A stretch of DNA of 45,326 bases from Deltaproteobacteria bacterium (GCA_016210055.1 JACQUZ010000032.1:1-45326), one strand, 5' to 3'; counted from the first letter of the stretch, positions 25,855 through 35,095 are shown. Made by a program: numbers and translations. Notes: generated by a model not told the origin, from the letters alone.

Positions 25855-27996
25855 ATGATGAGGTGGGGGAGGCTAGGGCGCCATCGGCCCGCGCTCTTGC
25901 TGATCGGCGTGTTCGTAGTTCCGCCCTTGGCCTGTAGTATTGCCGGGGGCGAGTACTTCGGAAAAATCCCCAATCCGGATCCTACCCACTTCCGCTGGTG
26001 CAACTCCAGCGAGCCCGAGTTCATTGACCCCGGGCTCGCCACGGCGACAAACGACATGAAAGTCGCCTATGCCCTATTTGACGGCCTGACCACCCACGAC
26101 CCAGAAGGACTTCCTCTTCCATCGCTCGCCACCCATTGGGAAATCTCACCGGATCAGAAGGTCTTCACCTTCCACCTCCGGGAAGACGCCCGATGGTCAA
26201 GTGGGCGCCCAATCATTGCAGAGGATTTCGTCTATTCGTTCTCGAGGGCCCTCCACCCTCTCACCGGTGCGCGAAACGCCGAGACCTTGTGGCGGATAAA
26301 GCATGCCAAGGAGTACAACTCCGGCACCGCGAGGCTCCTCCTCTACGACGTGGGTCCGTTTCGCGCTGGAGAAGCGGTCGAGGTGGTTCCGGAAAAGGGT
26401 GCCGATGGCAAGGACGTGATGCCACCGAGCTCGAACCTTCGCGTGGCCACGAAGCTACTGTCCCTGCATGCGGATCCCACGAGCTCGAGCCAGGTCAACG
26501 GCCATGTCTCACCTGGCGCAGAGGTGACGATTGTCGAGCTCAACTCGCTGCGCGATTGGGCCTACGTCTACTCGGGGCTTGGCGAGGGTGTTTATGGATG
26601 GGTTCCCATGGCCCTTCTCCACGGTCCCCACGCCCAGCGGGATTACCGGGTGGTCGCGATGGACGACTCCCGGGAGCAAAGGTCAGCGAGCGTGAAGGGC
26701 AAAGACATCCTCATGCTCCCGGAGCTCCTCGGAGCAAGGGCCGAGGGGCCGCTTACCTTGGTAATCGAGACGGTCGGACCGACCCCGTTCCTGGTGGACC
26801 TGACGCTCCAAAACGTGTTCCGACCAGTCCCGCGCGAAGCGGTCTCTCGCTGGCCCAAAACGTGGACCAAGCCGGGACGAATCGTCACCAGCGGGCCATT
26901 CCACTTGGTTGCTTGGAAAGAGCGCGATCGGTTGGAAACCGTGAAATCCCCGACATTCTGGGGACGTGAGAAGGTTCGGCTGGAGAAGGTCACTTTTTAC
27001 TCGGTCGATGATCAGGCGGCGAGCGCAAGCTTGTATTACCAAGGAACCTGCGACGCCATCGTCGCCAACAACGTTCCGAACTCCTATTTCCCGGTGTTGT
27101 CCGGTGAGACAGGCCCAACCAAGAAGCAGAAGCTCGATTACACCCGCGCGCCATACCTCGGCATTTACTTTTACCTAGTGAATACCGAGCGCTTTCCAAG
27201 CATTCATTTTCGGCGAGCGCTTTCCTACGCACTCGATCGCACCCAGCTCATGGGGATCATCAAGGGCGGCCAAATCCCAACGGCACAGTTTACTCCTGGC
27301 AAGCGCATTGCTGACATGTCCGACGAAGAGCTCGCTCTTTGCGGCGTGACCCGAGATACGCCAGGAGTCGCGTCTGTAGTAGTCCGTGGGGAGCTTTGCT
27401 ATGTCCCGCCCATGGGACCGAGCCTTGACCTGGAGCTCGCACGGAAGGAGCTCCAGCTCGCCAAGGAAGAGCTCGGGGACAAGTTCCCCAAGACGATCAC
27501 GATCAAGTTCAACACGGGGGTCGAGCAGCACAAGCATATTGCCGAGTGGATCCAACATGAATGGGAAAGGCACTTAGGACTCAAAGTGGCTCTCGAGTCC
27601 CAGGAATGGAAGGTCTACCTCAAGGACACCGCCAACGGGGAGTACGACATAGGGCGCATGGGCAACATCGGCAATTCCCCCGATCCAGAGCCTGATTTCT
27701 TGAGCTTGTGGCGGTGCAAGGCAGCGAACAACAGGACTGGATGGTGCAATCGAGAATACGAGCGTCTCTTTGACCAGGCAGAGGTCGAGCCGGACCGAAA
27801 GAAGCGATTGCTGCTGATGCAAAGGGCCGAAGAAATCATGATCGATGAGGCGCCGATCATTCCGCTCTACGTCTACACGCAACACCACCTGCGCAAGCCA
27901 TACGTTCGGGGACTGGCCATTAACCTCATCGACCAGCAATCGCTCCGCGAGACGTGGATCGATCCGAACTGGAACGCGCGCGGGGACGGGAAATGA
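25855..27996 (+). CDS. Oligopeptide ABC transporter substrate-binding lipoprotein with inserted SH3-like domain
   Basis: This is a family-5 extracellular solute-binding protein of OppA/DppA type (713 residues, longer than the usual 520-560). The lipoprotein signal ends VVPPLAC. OppA landmarks are EPEFIDPGLATATND, WEISPDQKVFTFHLREDARW, EDFVYSFSRAL, VTSGPFHLVAWKERD, RRALSYALDRTQL and PIIPLYVYTQHHLRKP. Between the FSRAL region and the segment that resumes with PLTLVIE lies extra sequence; its core (about residues 195-257, LLSLHADPTSSS to GVYGWVPMALL) resembles bacterial SH3 domains, which bind cell-wall or peptide ligands. Start: the promoter and AGGAG favour ATG 25855 or 25858 over 25843. It is the first gene of an operon overlapping the permease gene. 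Peptide uptake is known for the family; the SH3 role is inferred. Confidence 0.9.
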   Translation: MMRWGRLGRHRPALLLIGVFVVPPLACSIAGGEYFGKIPNPDPTHFRWCNSSEPEFIDPGLATATNDMKVAYALFDGLTTHDPEGLPLPSLATHWEISPDQKVFTFHLREDARWSSGRPIIAEDFVYSFSRALHPLTGARNAETLWRIKHAKEYNSGTARLLLYDVGPFRAGEAVEVVPEKGADGKDVMPPSSNLRVATKLLSLHADPTSSSQVNGHVSPGAEVTIVELNSLRDWAYVYSGLGEGVYGWVPMALLHGPHAQRDYRVVAMDDSREQRSASVKGKDILMLPELLGARAEGPLTLVIETVGPTPFLVDLTLQNVFRPVPREAVSRWPKTWTKPGRIVTSGPFHLVAWKERDRLETVKSPTFWGREKVRLEKVTFYSVDDQAASASLYYQGTCDAIVANNVPNSYFPVLSGETGPTKKQKLDYTRAPYLGIYFYLVNTERFPSIHFRRALSYALDRTQLMGIIKGGQIPTAQFTPGKRIADMSDEELALCGVTRDTPGVASVVVRGELCYVPPMGPSLDLELARKELQLAKEELGDKFPKTITIKFNTGVEQHKHIAEWIQHEWERHLGLKVALESQEWKVYLKDTANGEYDIGRMGNIGNSPDPEPDFLSLWRCKAANNRTGWCNREYERLFDQAEVEPDRKKRLLLMQRAEEIMIDEAPIIPLYVYTQHHLRKPYVRGLAINLIDQQSLRETWIDPNWNARGDGK

Positions 27997-28913
27997 TTCG
28001 ACTGATCGCCCTGCGTCTCCTCGGATCCGCGCTTGTCGTGCTCTTCGTAGCGTCCTTCGGGTTCTTGGCGCTCCGCGTCGCAAAGGGAGGGCCGTTCGAC
28101 AGCGAGAAGAAGCTGCCGCCCGAGATCGAGATGAACCTCCGCCGAAGCTACGGCCTGGATAAGCCGGTTGCGGCGCAGTATTTCGACTACTTGAAACAGC
28201 TTGTCAGGCTCGACCTCGGGTGGTCGCAGAAAAGGCCTTCGGTACGCGTGAGCGACATCATCGCCGAGTCCTTTCCCGTCTCGGTCAAGCTAGGACTCCT
28301 TTCCCTCGGCTTCGCCTTGTTCTTCGGCGTCCTTCTCGGCGTCACGGCGGCGACCCATCACAACAGGTGGCCGGACCACTTGGCCATGCTCGTCGCCCTG
28401 GGAGGCATTAGCGTTCCTGCATTCGTCCTCGGCCCCCTCCTAATCATTGCCTTTGCCCTCGAGCTCATGTGGCTCCCTGCGGCCCGTTTTGAGGGCTTCT
28501 CGTCAATGATCCTCCCTGCAATGACCTTGGGCTTGATCTTCATGGGCACCATCGCGCGCCTTTCACGTGCGGGCATGCTGGAGACGATCCGCCAGGATTA
28601 CGTGCGAACCGCACGAGCCAAGGGCTTGGGCGAGCAGACCGTTACCTGGAAGCACGCCCTGCGCCTGGGTGTCGTTCCCGTGGTCACATACCTTGGCCCG
28701 GCGATCGCGTCCTTGATTACCGGGTCAATTGTAATCGAGCGGATCTTCCAGATCCCCGGACTTGGCTCCTACATCGTCGGCTCGGTGGTGGACCGTGACT
28801 ACACCACGCTCACGGGGGTCATGGTGTTCTATTGCCTTTGCCTCATTCTCCTTAACCTGGCGGTGGATATCGCCTATGGGTTCCTCGACCCGCGCATCCG
28901 GGAGGCCCGGTAA
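27993..28913 (+). CDS. Oligopeptide ABC transporter permease, OppB/DppB type
   Basis: This 306-residue inner-membrane permease has about six hydrophobic segments: the first at residues 5-26, then a soluble loop with RSYGLDKPVAAQY and LGWSQKR typical of OppB, then the transmembrane core. The EAA loop that contacts the ATPase is RTARAKGLGEQTVTWKHALR, and IPGLGSYIV follows near the end as in the family. The frame is open from 27954, but ATG 27993 overlaps the upstream stop as ATGA behind a GGGGACGGG box, so I start there. It ends in TAATG, shared with the next permease. Tight coupling of three genes indicates one transport complex. Confidence 0.93.
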   Translation: MIRLIALRLLGSALVVLFVASFGFLALRVAKGGPFDSEKKLPPEIEMNLRRSYGLDKPVAAQYFDYLKQLVRLDLGWSQKRPSVRVSDIIAESFPVSVKLGLLSLGFALFFGVLLGVTAATHHNRWPDHLAMLVALGGISVPAFVLGPLLIIAFALELMWLPAARFEGFSSMILPAMTLGLIFMGTIARLSRAGMLETIRQDYVRTARAKGLGEQTVTWKHALRLGVVPVVTYLGPAIASLITGSIVIERIFQIPGLGSYIVGSVVDRDYTTLTGVMVFYCLCLILLNLAVDIAYGFLDPRIREAR

Positions 28914-29779
28914 TGGAAATCGCGAGTCGATCGCCATGGCAGGACGCGTGGCAGCGTCTCTGCAAGAACCGCATGGCGCTCGCGTGCGGCGCGCTGTTCC
29001 TCCTGATCAGCATGTTCTCCTTCGTGGGGCCTCTTGCCGCCAAGGCGCTTCTCGGGGTTGACGGGAAGACACAAGACGTCCTCCTCGGCGCCGCGCCTCC
29101 TTCGTGGAGGCATTGGCTGGGGACGGACGCTCTCGGACGCGATCTCTTGGTGCGCGCGATGGACGGGGGCCGCATCGCCATTTCCGTGGGGCTTCTGGCC
29201 GCTGGCATCGCGCTCCTGATCGGCGTGACTTGGGGCGCGGTGGCGGCCTACGTGGGGGGCAAGGTCGACGAGGTCATGATGCGCATCGTGGACGCGATGT
29301 ACTCGCTCCCTTCGACGCTCTTCGTCATCGTCGTCATGGCCATGTTTGAAACGAGGAGCATCTACTGGCTCTTCGGGCTCATCGGAGCGGTTTCCTGGCT
29401 CACGATGGCACGCATCGTGCGCGGCCAGGTGCTAAGCTTGAGGCACCGCGAGTTTGTCGAGGCGGCCCGCGCCCTCGGTGTACCGCCCTTGCGCATTATC
29501 GTTGGACACGTCATCCCCAACACGCTCGGACCGGTCATCGTGTACACGACCCTCACCATCCCGGGCGTGATGCTCCAGGAGGCGTTCCTCTCGTTTCTGG
29601 GGCTCGGCGTGCAGGCCCCTCGCGCGAGCTGGGGCACCCTCGTCGCCGAGGGAGCCCAGCAGATGCTGGTCTACCCCTGGATTCTCCTCGGCCCCGGCCT
29701 GCTCATGACCGTCACGATCCTCTGCCTGAACTTCCTCGGCGACGGCCTCCGCGACGCGCTGGATCCCCAGGCGCGGTAG
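28913..29779 (+). CDS. Oligopeptide ABC transporter permease, OppC/DppC type
   Basis: This 288-residue inner-membrane partner of the preceding permease has an N-terminal helix (about residues 18-38) and then HWLGTDALGRDLLVRAMDGG, the OppC signature before the transmembrane core. The EAA loop is EAARALGVPPLRIIVGHVIP, and EAFLSFLGLGVQAP and LNFLGDGLRDALDPQ close the protein as in the family. The start overlaps the upstream stop by one base (TAATG). In most Opp/Dpp operons one or two ATPase genes (OppD/OppF) follow. Here the next gene is on the other strand four bases away, so the energising subunits must be encoded elsewhere. Confidence 0.93.
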   Translation: MEIASRSPWQDAWQRLCKNRMALACGALFLLISMFSFVGPLAAKALLGVDGKTQDVLLGAAPPSWRHWLGTDALGRDLLVRAMDGGRIAISVGLLAAGIALLIGVTWGAVAAYVGGKVDEVMMRIVDAMYSLPSTLFVIVVMAMFETRSIYWLFGLIGAVSWLTMARIVRGQVLSLRHREFVEAARALGVPPLRIIVGHVIPNTLGPVIVYTTLTIPGVMLQEAFLSFLGLGVQAPRASWGTLVAEGAQQMLVYPWILLGPGLLMTVTILCLNFLGDGLRDALDPQAR

Positions 29780-29783
29780 CAGT

Positions 29784-31598
29784 CTACGGACAGCCCGCGA
29801 AGTCGAAGGGGAACCTGCGCTTGGCGAAGACGACCTCCCGCATGGCGCCGCAGGTGGCGGTGCCGCGCAGCGCGAACCAGCCGTCCAGCCAGTCGACCAG
29901 GTCAATCCCTACCACGCCCCGGCCGCTGAATCCTGGCGAAAGGAAGTACTCGCTCCCGGCGCGCACCACCTCGCCCGGGCTCATGCCAAGGATGGGGTCA
30001 TCGTCGGGCTGGGGGTCGCTCGCCGAGTCACCGGCGTCCCACAAGATCTCAGAGACCATCGACTCGGCCACCTCCTGGTTCATGGTCAGCGTCGGATCCG
30101 CAACCGTCACCTCGGCCTCCAGATCTGCCTTCCAGCTCCCCCCCACGTACGAATCCACGTACAAGCGGCTCCCTCGTACGGCGCAGCTAAAGAAGGTCGC
30201 AAAACCCTCTGACCACGCGATCCTCGGATCCGTGACGCCTGCCCCGTGCTCCCCGCCCGGAGAACTGCTCCGACTGAAGGACTGCTCGACGTAGTGGCCC
30301 ACCTCGTGGAGAATCACCGCGTCATCGTAGCCGTCGTCGTCCTCGGGGCCGCCCAGGAGGTGGATGGCGCGGCTCGGTATGTCGAAGTAGGTCCCCTTCA
30401 AGGAACCACGCCCCCACACCGCCTGGAGGGACGGTGGAGAAGCGGTCTCGAAAACGGCTCGGGTGAAGTCGAGGCCGGTCACGAGCATGTCAAAGATGTT
30501 GAACGCCGGGCCAACCCCCGAGCCCTCGCTCGCCACGAGATCCCGCTCCACGTCATCGACCACCGCGAAGCTCGGCGTGCCGACTCCGTGCACGCGTCCA
30601 TCGGGCCGAAGGACGGCCAGCGGCCTCGTGGGTGCCGAGCTTATGGTCGCCGCGAGGACGAACACGGTGCTCTCCTCATCGGCGTCATATCGGAGCTGGT
30701 AGGTACCGTCGTCGGCAGTGACGGCGCTCGCCAGGACTTCCCCTGCCCCATCCCGCACGACGGCGACCGAGACCCCGCGCGCGGGCACGAGCACGACTCC
30801 GCCGAGCCCGCTATCCCCAGACGGACGGTCTTCGTAGCGTACCGTGCCCCGCACCACGCGCTTTCCCACGGTCCCCGGTGGAAGGCACGCGTGCCCCATT
30901 TCACTGCCACCGTAGCCACAGCGCTCTCCGGAAGCAGCACAGTCGGTCTTGGTCGCCCGCCCGTCCACGCAATGGGAAAGCAGGTCACCTTCACAGTGAC
31001 CTGTTGGTCCAACGTCGTCACAGGCGGCCGCGGGCAGGCAGGCCACGCCGCCAGTTCCGTCCACGAGGCCGCAGCGGGTGCCCGCAGGGCAGCTCTCTCG
31101 CTCCACGCGGTAGCCCGCATCGTCGAACAGGCAGCGTTCGACCTTGCCGTCGACACAAGCACCCTGGACCGTGACTCCTGCTAGCTCACAGTCGGTCACG
31201 CACGTGTACCGACGGACTGCCTGCGACCACGCGCAGGTCGCATGGACTCGCGCGCAGTCGATCACGCGCAGGCTCTTGGTCACGCTGCTGCAATAGGCGA
31301 GGATGGTGCCGCGACAGGCTCCGGCCAGCTTGACTTGGCCACAGGGATCTCCGTCCTGGATGCAGGCCGCCCCGTCCAGCGCTGCCGGATCCGGTCCGCA
31401 CGCCTGCTCAGGGCTGCACTCGACCTGCCGCACCTCGGCGCCTTCACAGCGCAAGACACGCTTGGAATCCGCGCACTGGCTACCGGGCTCGGGGAGCGCG
31501 CATTGCATCGGAGCAGCGTCGAGTGCGACGTTTTCTCGAGGAGGACCTCCGCATCCCGCGAGGACGAGCGCGCATGAGGTCAGCACGGTCCCCCTCAT
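29784..31598 (-). CDS. Cys-rich lipoprotein with HEXXH metallopeptidase-like domain
   Basis: This 604-residue lipoprotein (VLTSCALVLAGC) has three parts. Residues 30-240 are Cys-rich, with repeated C-x-G-x-L-x-x-C and C-x(5)-C patterns of the kind common in secreted myxobacterial proteins. Residues about 248-330 resemble a carboxypeptidase-regulatory-like beta sandwich (GTVRYEDRP to DDGTYQLRYDADEES). The C-terminal part has H431-EVG-H435 followed by WSEGFATFF with E464, the pattern of a zinc gluzincin active site with two His and a downstream Glu. Peptidase activity is therefore predicted, but the family is not one I can name. It overlaps the upstream small lipoprotein gene by ATGA, so the two are translated together. 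It converges on the transporter operon with a four-base gap. Confidence 0.85.
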   Translation of the reverse strand: MRGTVLTSCALVLAGCGGPPRENVALDAAPMQCALPEPGSQCADSKRVLRCEGAEVRQVECSPEQACGPDPAALDGAACIQDGDPCGQVKLAGACRGTILAYCSSVTKSLRVIDCARVHATCAWSQAVRRYTCVTDCELAGVTVQGACVDGKVERCLFDDAGYRVERESCPAGTRCGLVDGTGGVACLPAAACDDVGPTGHCEGDLLSHCVDGRATKTDCAASGERCGYGGSEMGHACLPPGTVGKRVVRGTVRYEDRPSGDSGLGGVVLVPARGVSVAVVRDGAGEVLASAVTADDGTYQLRYDADEESTVFVLAATISSAPTRPLAVLRPDGRVHGVGTPSFAVVDDVERDLVASEGSGVGPAFNIFDMLVTGLDFTRAVFETASPPSLQAVWGRGSLKGTYFDIPSRAIHLLGGPEDDDGYDDAVILHEVGHYVEQSFSRSSSPGGEHGAGVTDPRIAWSEGFATFFSCAVRGSRLYVDSYVGGSWKADLEAEVTVADPTLTMNQEVAESMVSEILWDAGDSASDPQPDDDPILGMSPGEVVRAGSEYFLSPGFSGRGVVGIDLVDWLDGWFALRGTATCGAMREVVFAKRRFPFDFAGCP

Positions 31599-32080
31599 GG
31601 GGACCGCACCACTGCGACGCGGGCACCCCCAGGGAGCGTGACGGTGGCTGCCGGAGCGGGGGCAGCATGGGGAGATACCCTGTCAGTGTTCCCCAACCGC
31701 ACGATGGTACCTCGGCTGCGCACTCCTCCGGCAATCCCCACGTGCGCCCGAACGATGACCTCGGCCGGCTCGGCTGCGCCCACGCGGACGGTCATCCGGC
31801 GTGTCACCCCTCGTCCCGTCGCCCCGAAGGAGGCGCTTGGCTGGGACTCTGCAACTGCCCCTCTTGGCAGGAGCGCGTCAATGGTCACGTGGCCGACCGC
31901 GGAGGTGGGCGTGACGGATGCTTCCACCTCGTAGACTCCAGGGGCGAGCGCACGCGATGTGGCTTTGACCAGAATGGGCGCCTGCGGCTTGCTCCTTGCG
32001 TTTAGGGCCCTAACCGTGCGCTCCGCATCCTGCGAGCATCCCCACACCAGGGCGAGGAACAGGCACCATGCGTGTCGCAT
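31595..32080 (-). CDS. Small lipoprotein translationally coupled to the metallopeptidase
   Basis: The 161-residue product begins MRHAWCLFLALVWGC, a lipoprotein signal. The mature part is beta-rich: a SRALAPGVYEVEASVTP strand pair, a central VTIDALLP, and later RRMTVRVGAAEPAEVIVRAHV and VTLPGGARVAVV. The layout suggests one Ig-like or sandwich domain, with no cysteine after the lipidated one. I do not recognise the family. It overlaps the metallopeptidase start by ATGA, so a shared role at the envelope (for example inhibitor, chaperone or partner of the peptidase) is plausible but unproven. It is divergent from the LanB-like gene with 54 bases between starts. The GGAGGG upstream is very close to the ATG, an odd spacing. 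Confidence 0.7.
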   Translation of the reverse strand: MRHAWCLFLALVWGCSQDAERTVRALNARSKPQAPILVKATSRALAPGVYEVEASVTPTSAVGHVTIDALLPRGAVAESQPSASFGATGRGVTRRMTVRVGAAEPAEVIVRAHVGIAGGVRSRGTIVRLGNTDRVSPHAAPAPAATVTLPGGARVAVVRSP

Positions 32081-32134
32081 CCCTCCATCGTACCCCGCTT
32101 GCGGCCCGCCTCCCAGTCAAGGTATCGCTGCCGC

Positions 32135-35095
32135 ATGCGGGTTCCCCTCTCGACGTTCGTGTTTCGCGCGCCGCTCCTTCCCGTATCTGCCCTTGGTCAG
32201 GGCGAGCGTGCACTTTTTGTACATCCTCTTGGCCAAGTAGCGCTCGAGCTCACCAGTCCCAGCCTCCATGCCGCAGTCGCAGGTCAACGCCACCCGCCGC
32301 CTGCCGCGCGGGCTTCTCTCTCCCGCTATGCCCGCCGCGCGGCCTTCCGTCCCACGCCGCACGGCCTCATGGCAGGCGTGGGCACCGGGACCCTGGGCCA
32401 CACCACGAGAATCCGCACGGGCACGGTCACCCCGTGGTTCACGGTTTCCTACAGCCGCCTGGCGTCGCTGGCCCGAGGGCTCCTCGAGGACGCCTCCCTG
32501 ATGGAAAGGGTGTACCTCAGGCGAGCGCCGTCCCTCTTCTGGCAGGGCACGCAGGCGACCTGGCTCGCCCGCACCGAGACAGGAACCCTCGAGACCGCCG
32601 AGGCCGAAGTCGATGACGTGCTCGAAGCGATCCTCGCAGCGTCGGAGACTTGGACCCCATGGCCGATCCTCCGTTCCCTCGCCGACGACGATTACCTGCT
32701 TGCCCTCGTCGACGATGCGCTGCTCGTGACCGATCTCGAGCCGCCTCTCGTGGGGCGACCTCCGCTCGAGTGGATGCAAAGGCGGCTCCACCAACTGCCT
32801 TCGGCCGAAAGGCAAGCCGAGGCGTTGGACCTGGTCGCCACATCACTTGCCGAGGGCAAGACGCGAGAGGCCATCGAAGAGCTCAAGTCGCTCCCCGCCC
32901 ATTCATCCCGAGGCGCCGGGGATGCGCCGCTCCACGCGGTCTTGGTCCATGAGACACCGAACGAACCCCACCTATCTCGCGAGGCAGTTGAGCGCGCTGC
33001 CGCGTTGGCCCCGCTTCTGTTCCGCATCCAAGATGCCCTTTGTCCTCCCGCCGCCGAGCGAGCCCTGGATCCAGCGCTTCTCGACTCTCTCGAAGGCATC
33101 ACCGAGACCCTTGGGAACGGCGCCCTGGACTCGAGCACGCTAGCCCTGGGTCACTACGGAAGCCCAATGCCCAGAGAGGAACCCGCGCCGAGCTTCACAG
33201 CGCCGCCGGCCCCGCTCCTCTCCTATCTCATGGCCGCGATCCTCAAGGCCACCCGCACCGGCGCCGAGGAGGTTCGACTTTCCAGCACCGAGCTCTGGCC
33301 GCTTTGTCCCGATACGCCTCACCCTCCTACCTTCGAGCTCCTGCTCACCCCTTGCACCGAGCCACCGAGATCCCCAAGAGGCACCGACTGGCTCATCGGC
33401 CTGCACGCGCCCGCCGGCGCCACCGTGGGACGATTTGCCGCGGTCCTCGGCAAGCCCCTCGAGCAGATGCTTGGTGAGCTGTCCGCTTTGGAGAAACGAG
33501 CCAGGCCGGGCGAGGAACGGCTCGACGTGGCCGCCAGCCCGTCGGATGCCCTGGCGGACCTGTGCACCCACTCGCCGGTGCGCGACGCAGCCCTTGCGCT
33601 CGTCTCATGGCCCGACCGCGCGGTGACCCCGGCGGAGACCGAGCTCGTCTTTGACCCTGCGCTTCTCGAGCCCATGGCGCTCAGGGCGTCGGGCCAGCCC
33701 ATCGCCCCGTCGCCGCTGTTCCGCGTCCGTTCGACCACGTTTCCCGCGGGGTTCCAGAGGCTGCTCGCGGGTTGGAGCTTCACTCGCCAGCACGCTCCAT
33801 GGGCGTTCAGCATGAGCCCGCTCTTTGACCTTCCCGCCGCCCCACGGCTGGTCATCGATGGCTTCGTCGTCATGCCGCGCAACTTCCAGATCCCTTCGGA
33901 TGTAGCAGCTGCATGCGCGCAAGGCCGAGCCATGGGCCGCCGAGCCATCCGTCGCTGGAAGGAGGAGTGGAGTGTTCCCAGCGTGGTCCAGGCGGGGCAC
34001 GAGGACGAGCTTCTTCTCGTCGACCTGGACTCGCCCGACGCCGTGTCGGACATCGCGAAACTCGGACCGAATCCACCGCGCGCCTGGGAGATATGGCCCC
34101 CGCTGTCTCGCCTTTGCGACAAGGGGGGGCGGCGCGTCGAAGCGGTGGTGGCGGTGGTGGATATTCCTGAAGGGGACGACCTGCACATTGTCGCCTCGGC
34201 TATTCAGCAATCCGGCCGCGCGGGATCCGTCCCACCGCCCATGAAGAACGGCCCCGCCCACGGCTGGCGGACGTTCAAGCTCTTTGGCGCCGAAGAACGC
34301 CAGGATCGCGTGCTCGTGGAGATCATCGCACCACTCCTCGAGGAGGCGCTAGCGCGTGGGCAGGTGGACGCCTGGTTCTTCTTGCGCTATGTCGATGCCC
34401 CGGGACGCCGAGAGCACCTGCGCCTGCGTGTCCACGGTACGTCAGCACGTGCCTTGGCCGCGCTTGAAAGACGCCTGTGGCGAAGGCTTGCGCCCGCGCG
34501 CTCGGCAGGCGACATCGTATCGGTGGAGATCGCCGAGTACCACCGGGAGGTTTCGCGCTACGGAGGCGTGCGCCAAGTGGAGATCGTCGAGGGCGTCTTC
34601 GAGTCGGACAGCTTGCTCGCGTGTGAGCTCCTCGCCACCCCTGGCGAAGCCGATCTCGTCGAGCTCCTGGTTCGCAGCATGGACACGATGGCTCGTGGCC
34701 TGGGGCTCGGCCTGCCCGAACGACTTGCCCTCGCACGCCGGAGGCGAGGCGCGCACGAGGAAGAGCTCGGCGGTGCTCCCGAACAAGGACAGCTCAAGCA
34801 AGCCTACCGGATGCGGCAGGCCCGCCTCATGGCCGTGCTTTCCGGCCAGCTCGAAGACGAGCTCTCCGCGCCGCTCGGGCGCCATGCCATCCGCCTGTCC
34901 AAAATGACACCTCTCCTAGAGCAGTCGGAGTGGAATCGCCTGCTCGCCTCGCTCTTGCATCTTGCCGCGGTGCGCCTGGCGGGCACGGAGCGCGGCCTCG
35001 AGGCCCAGGCCTACTACTTCTGGGAGCGCGCCCTCGAAGGGCTCACTCACACTCGAGCAACGCCCGGCAATCCCCGGCGCGCTCGACGCAATTGA
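32135..35095 (+). CDS. Full-length LanB-type lanthipeptide dehydratase-like protein
   Basis: This 986-residue protein resembles class I lanthipeptide/thiopeptide dehydratases, which glutamylate Ser/Thr using Glu-tRNA and then eliminate glutamate. The N-terminal glutamylation part starts FVFRAPLLP and has SRYARRAAFRPTPHGLMAG (about residues 63-81), equivalent to the RxSxRxTPFGLFAG motif. The C-terminal elimination domain (about 709-985) has WFFLRYVDAPG, then HLRLRVHG, SRYGG near 807, FESDS, and LLHLAAVRL with H941 followed by a Glu-rich helix. Both halves appear intact, unlike split or PEARL-type enzymes. The frame is open from 32072, but that would overlap the divergent lipoprotein gene; ATG 32135 fits the family N-terminus. 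No LanC, transporter or clear precursor peptide lies nearby. Substrate unknown. Confidence 0.85.
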   Translation: MRVPLSTFVFRAPLLPVSALGQGERALFVHPLGQVALELTSPSLHAAVAGQRHPPPAARASLSRYARRAAFRPTPHGLMAGVGTGTLGHTTRIRTGTVTPWFTVSYSRLASLARGLLEDASLMERVYLRRAPSLFWQGTQATWLARTETGTLETAEAEVDDVLEAILAASETWTPWPILRSLADDDYLLALVDDALLVTDLEPPLVGRPPLEWMQRRLHQLPSAERQAEALDLVATSLAEGKTREAIEELKSLPAHSSRGAGDAPLHAVLVHETPNEPHLSREAVERAAALAPLLFRIQDALCPPAAERALDPALLDSLEGITETLGNGALDSSTLALGHYGSPMPREEPAPSFTAPPAPLLSYLMAAILKATRTGAEEVRLSSTELWPLCPDTPHPPTFELLLTPCTEPPRSPRGTDWLIGLHAPAGATVGRFAAVLGKPLEQMLGELSALEKRARPGEERLDVAASPSDALADLCTHSPVRDAALALVSWPDRAVTPAETELVFDPALLEPMALRASGQPIAPSPLFRVRSTTFPAGFQRLLAGWSFTRQHAPWAFSMSPLFDLPAAPRLVIDGFVVMPRNFQIPSDVAAACAQGRAMGRRAIRRWKEEWSVPSVVQAGHEDELLLVDLDSPDAVSDIAKLGPNPPRAWEIWPPLSRLCDKGGRRVEAVVAVVDIPEGDDLHIVASAIQQSGRAGSVPPPMKNGPAHGWRTFKLFGAEERQDRVLVEIIAPLLEEALARGQVDAWFFLRYVDAPGRREHLRLRVHGTSARALAALERRLWRRLAPARSAGDIVSVEIAEYHREVSRYGGVRQVEIVEGVFESDSLLACELLATPGEADLVELLVRSMDTMARGLGLGLPERLALARRRRGAHEEELGGAPEQGQLKQAYRMRQARLMAVLSGQLEDELSAPLGRHAIRLSKMTPLLEQSEWNRLLASLLHLAAVRLAGTERGLEAQAYYFWERALEGLTHTRATPGNPRRARRN

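Noticed and set aside
30246..31184. Plus-strand frame of 312 codons opposite the metallopeptidase
   Set aside because: The minus strand encodes signal peptide, ordered cysteines and HEVGH; the plus frame is a shadow.
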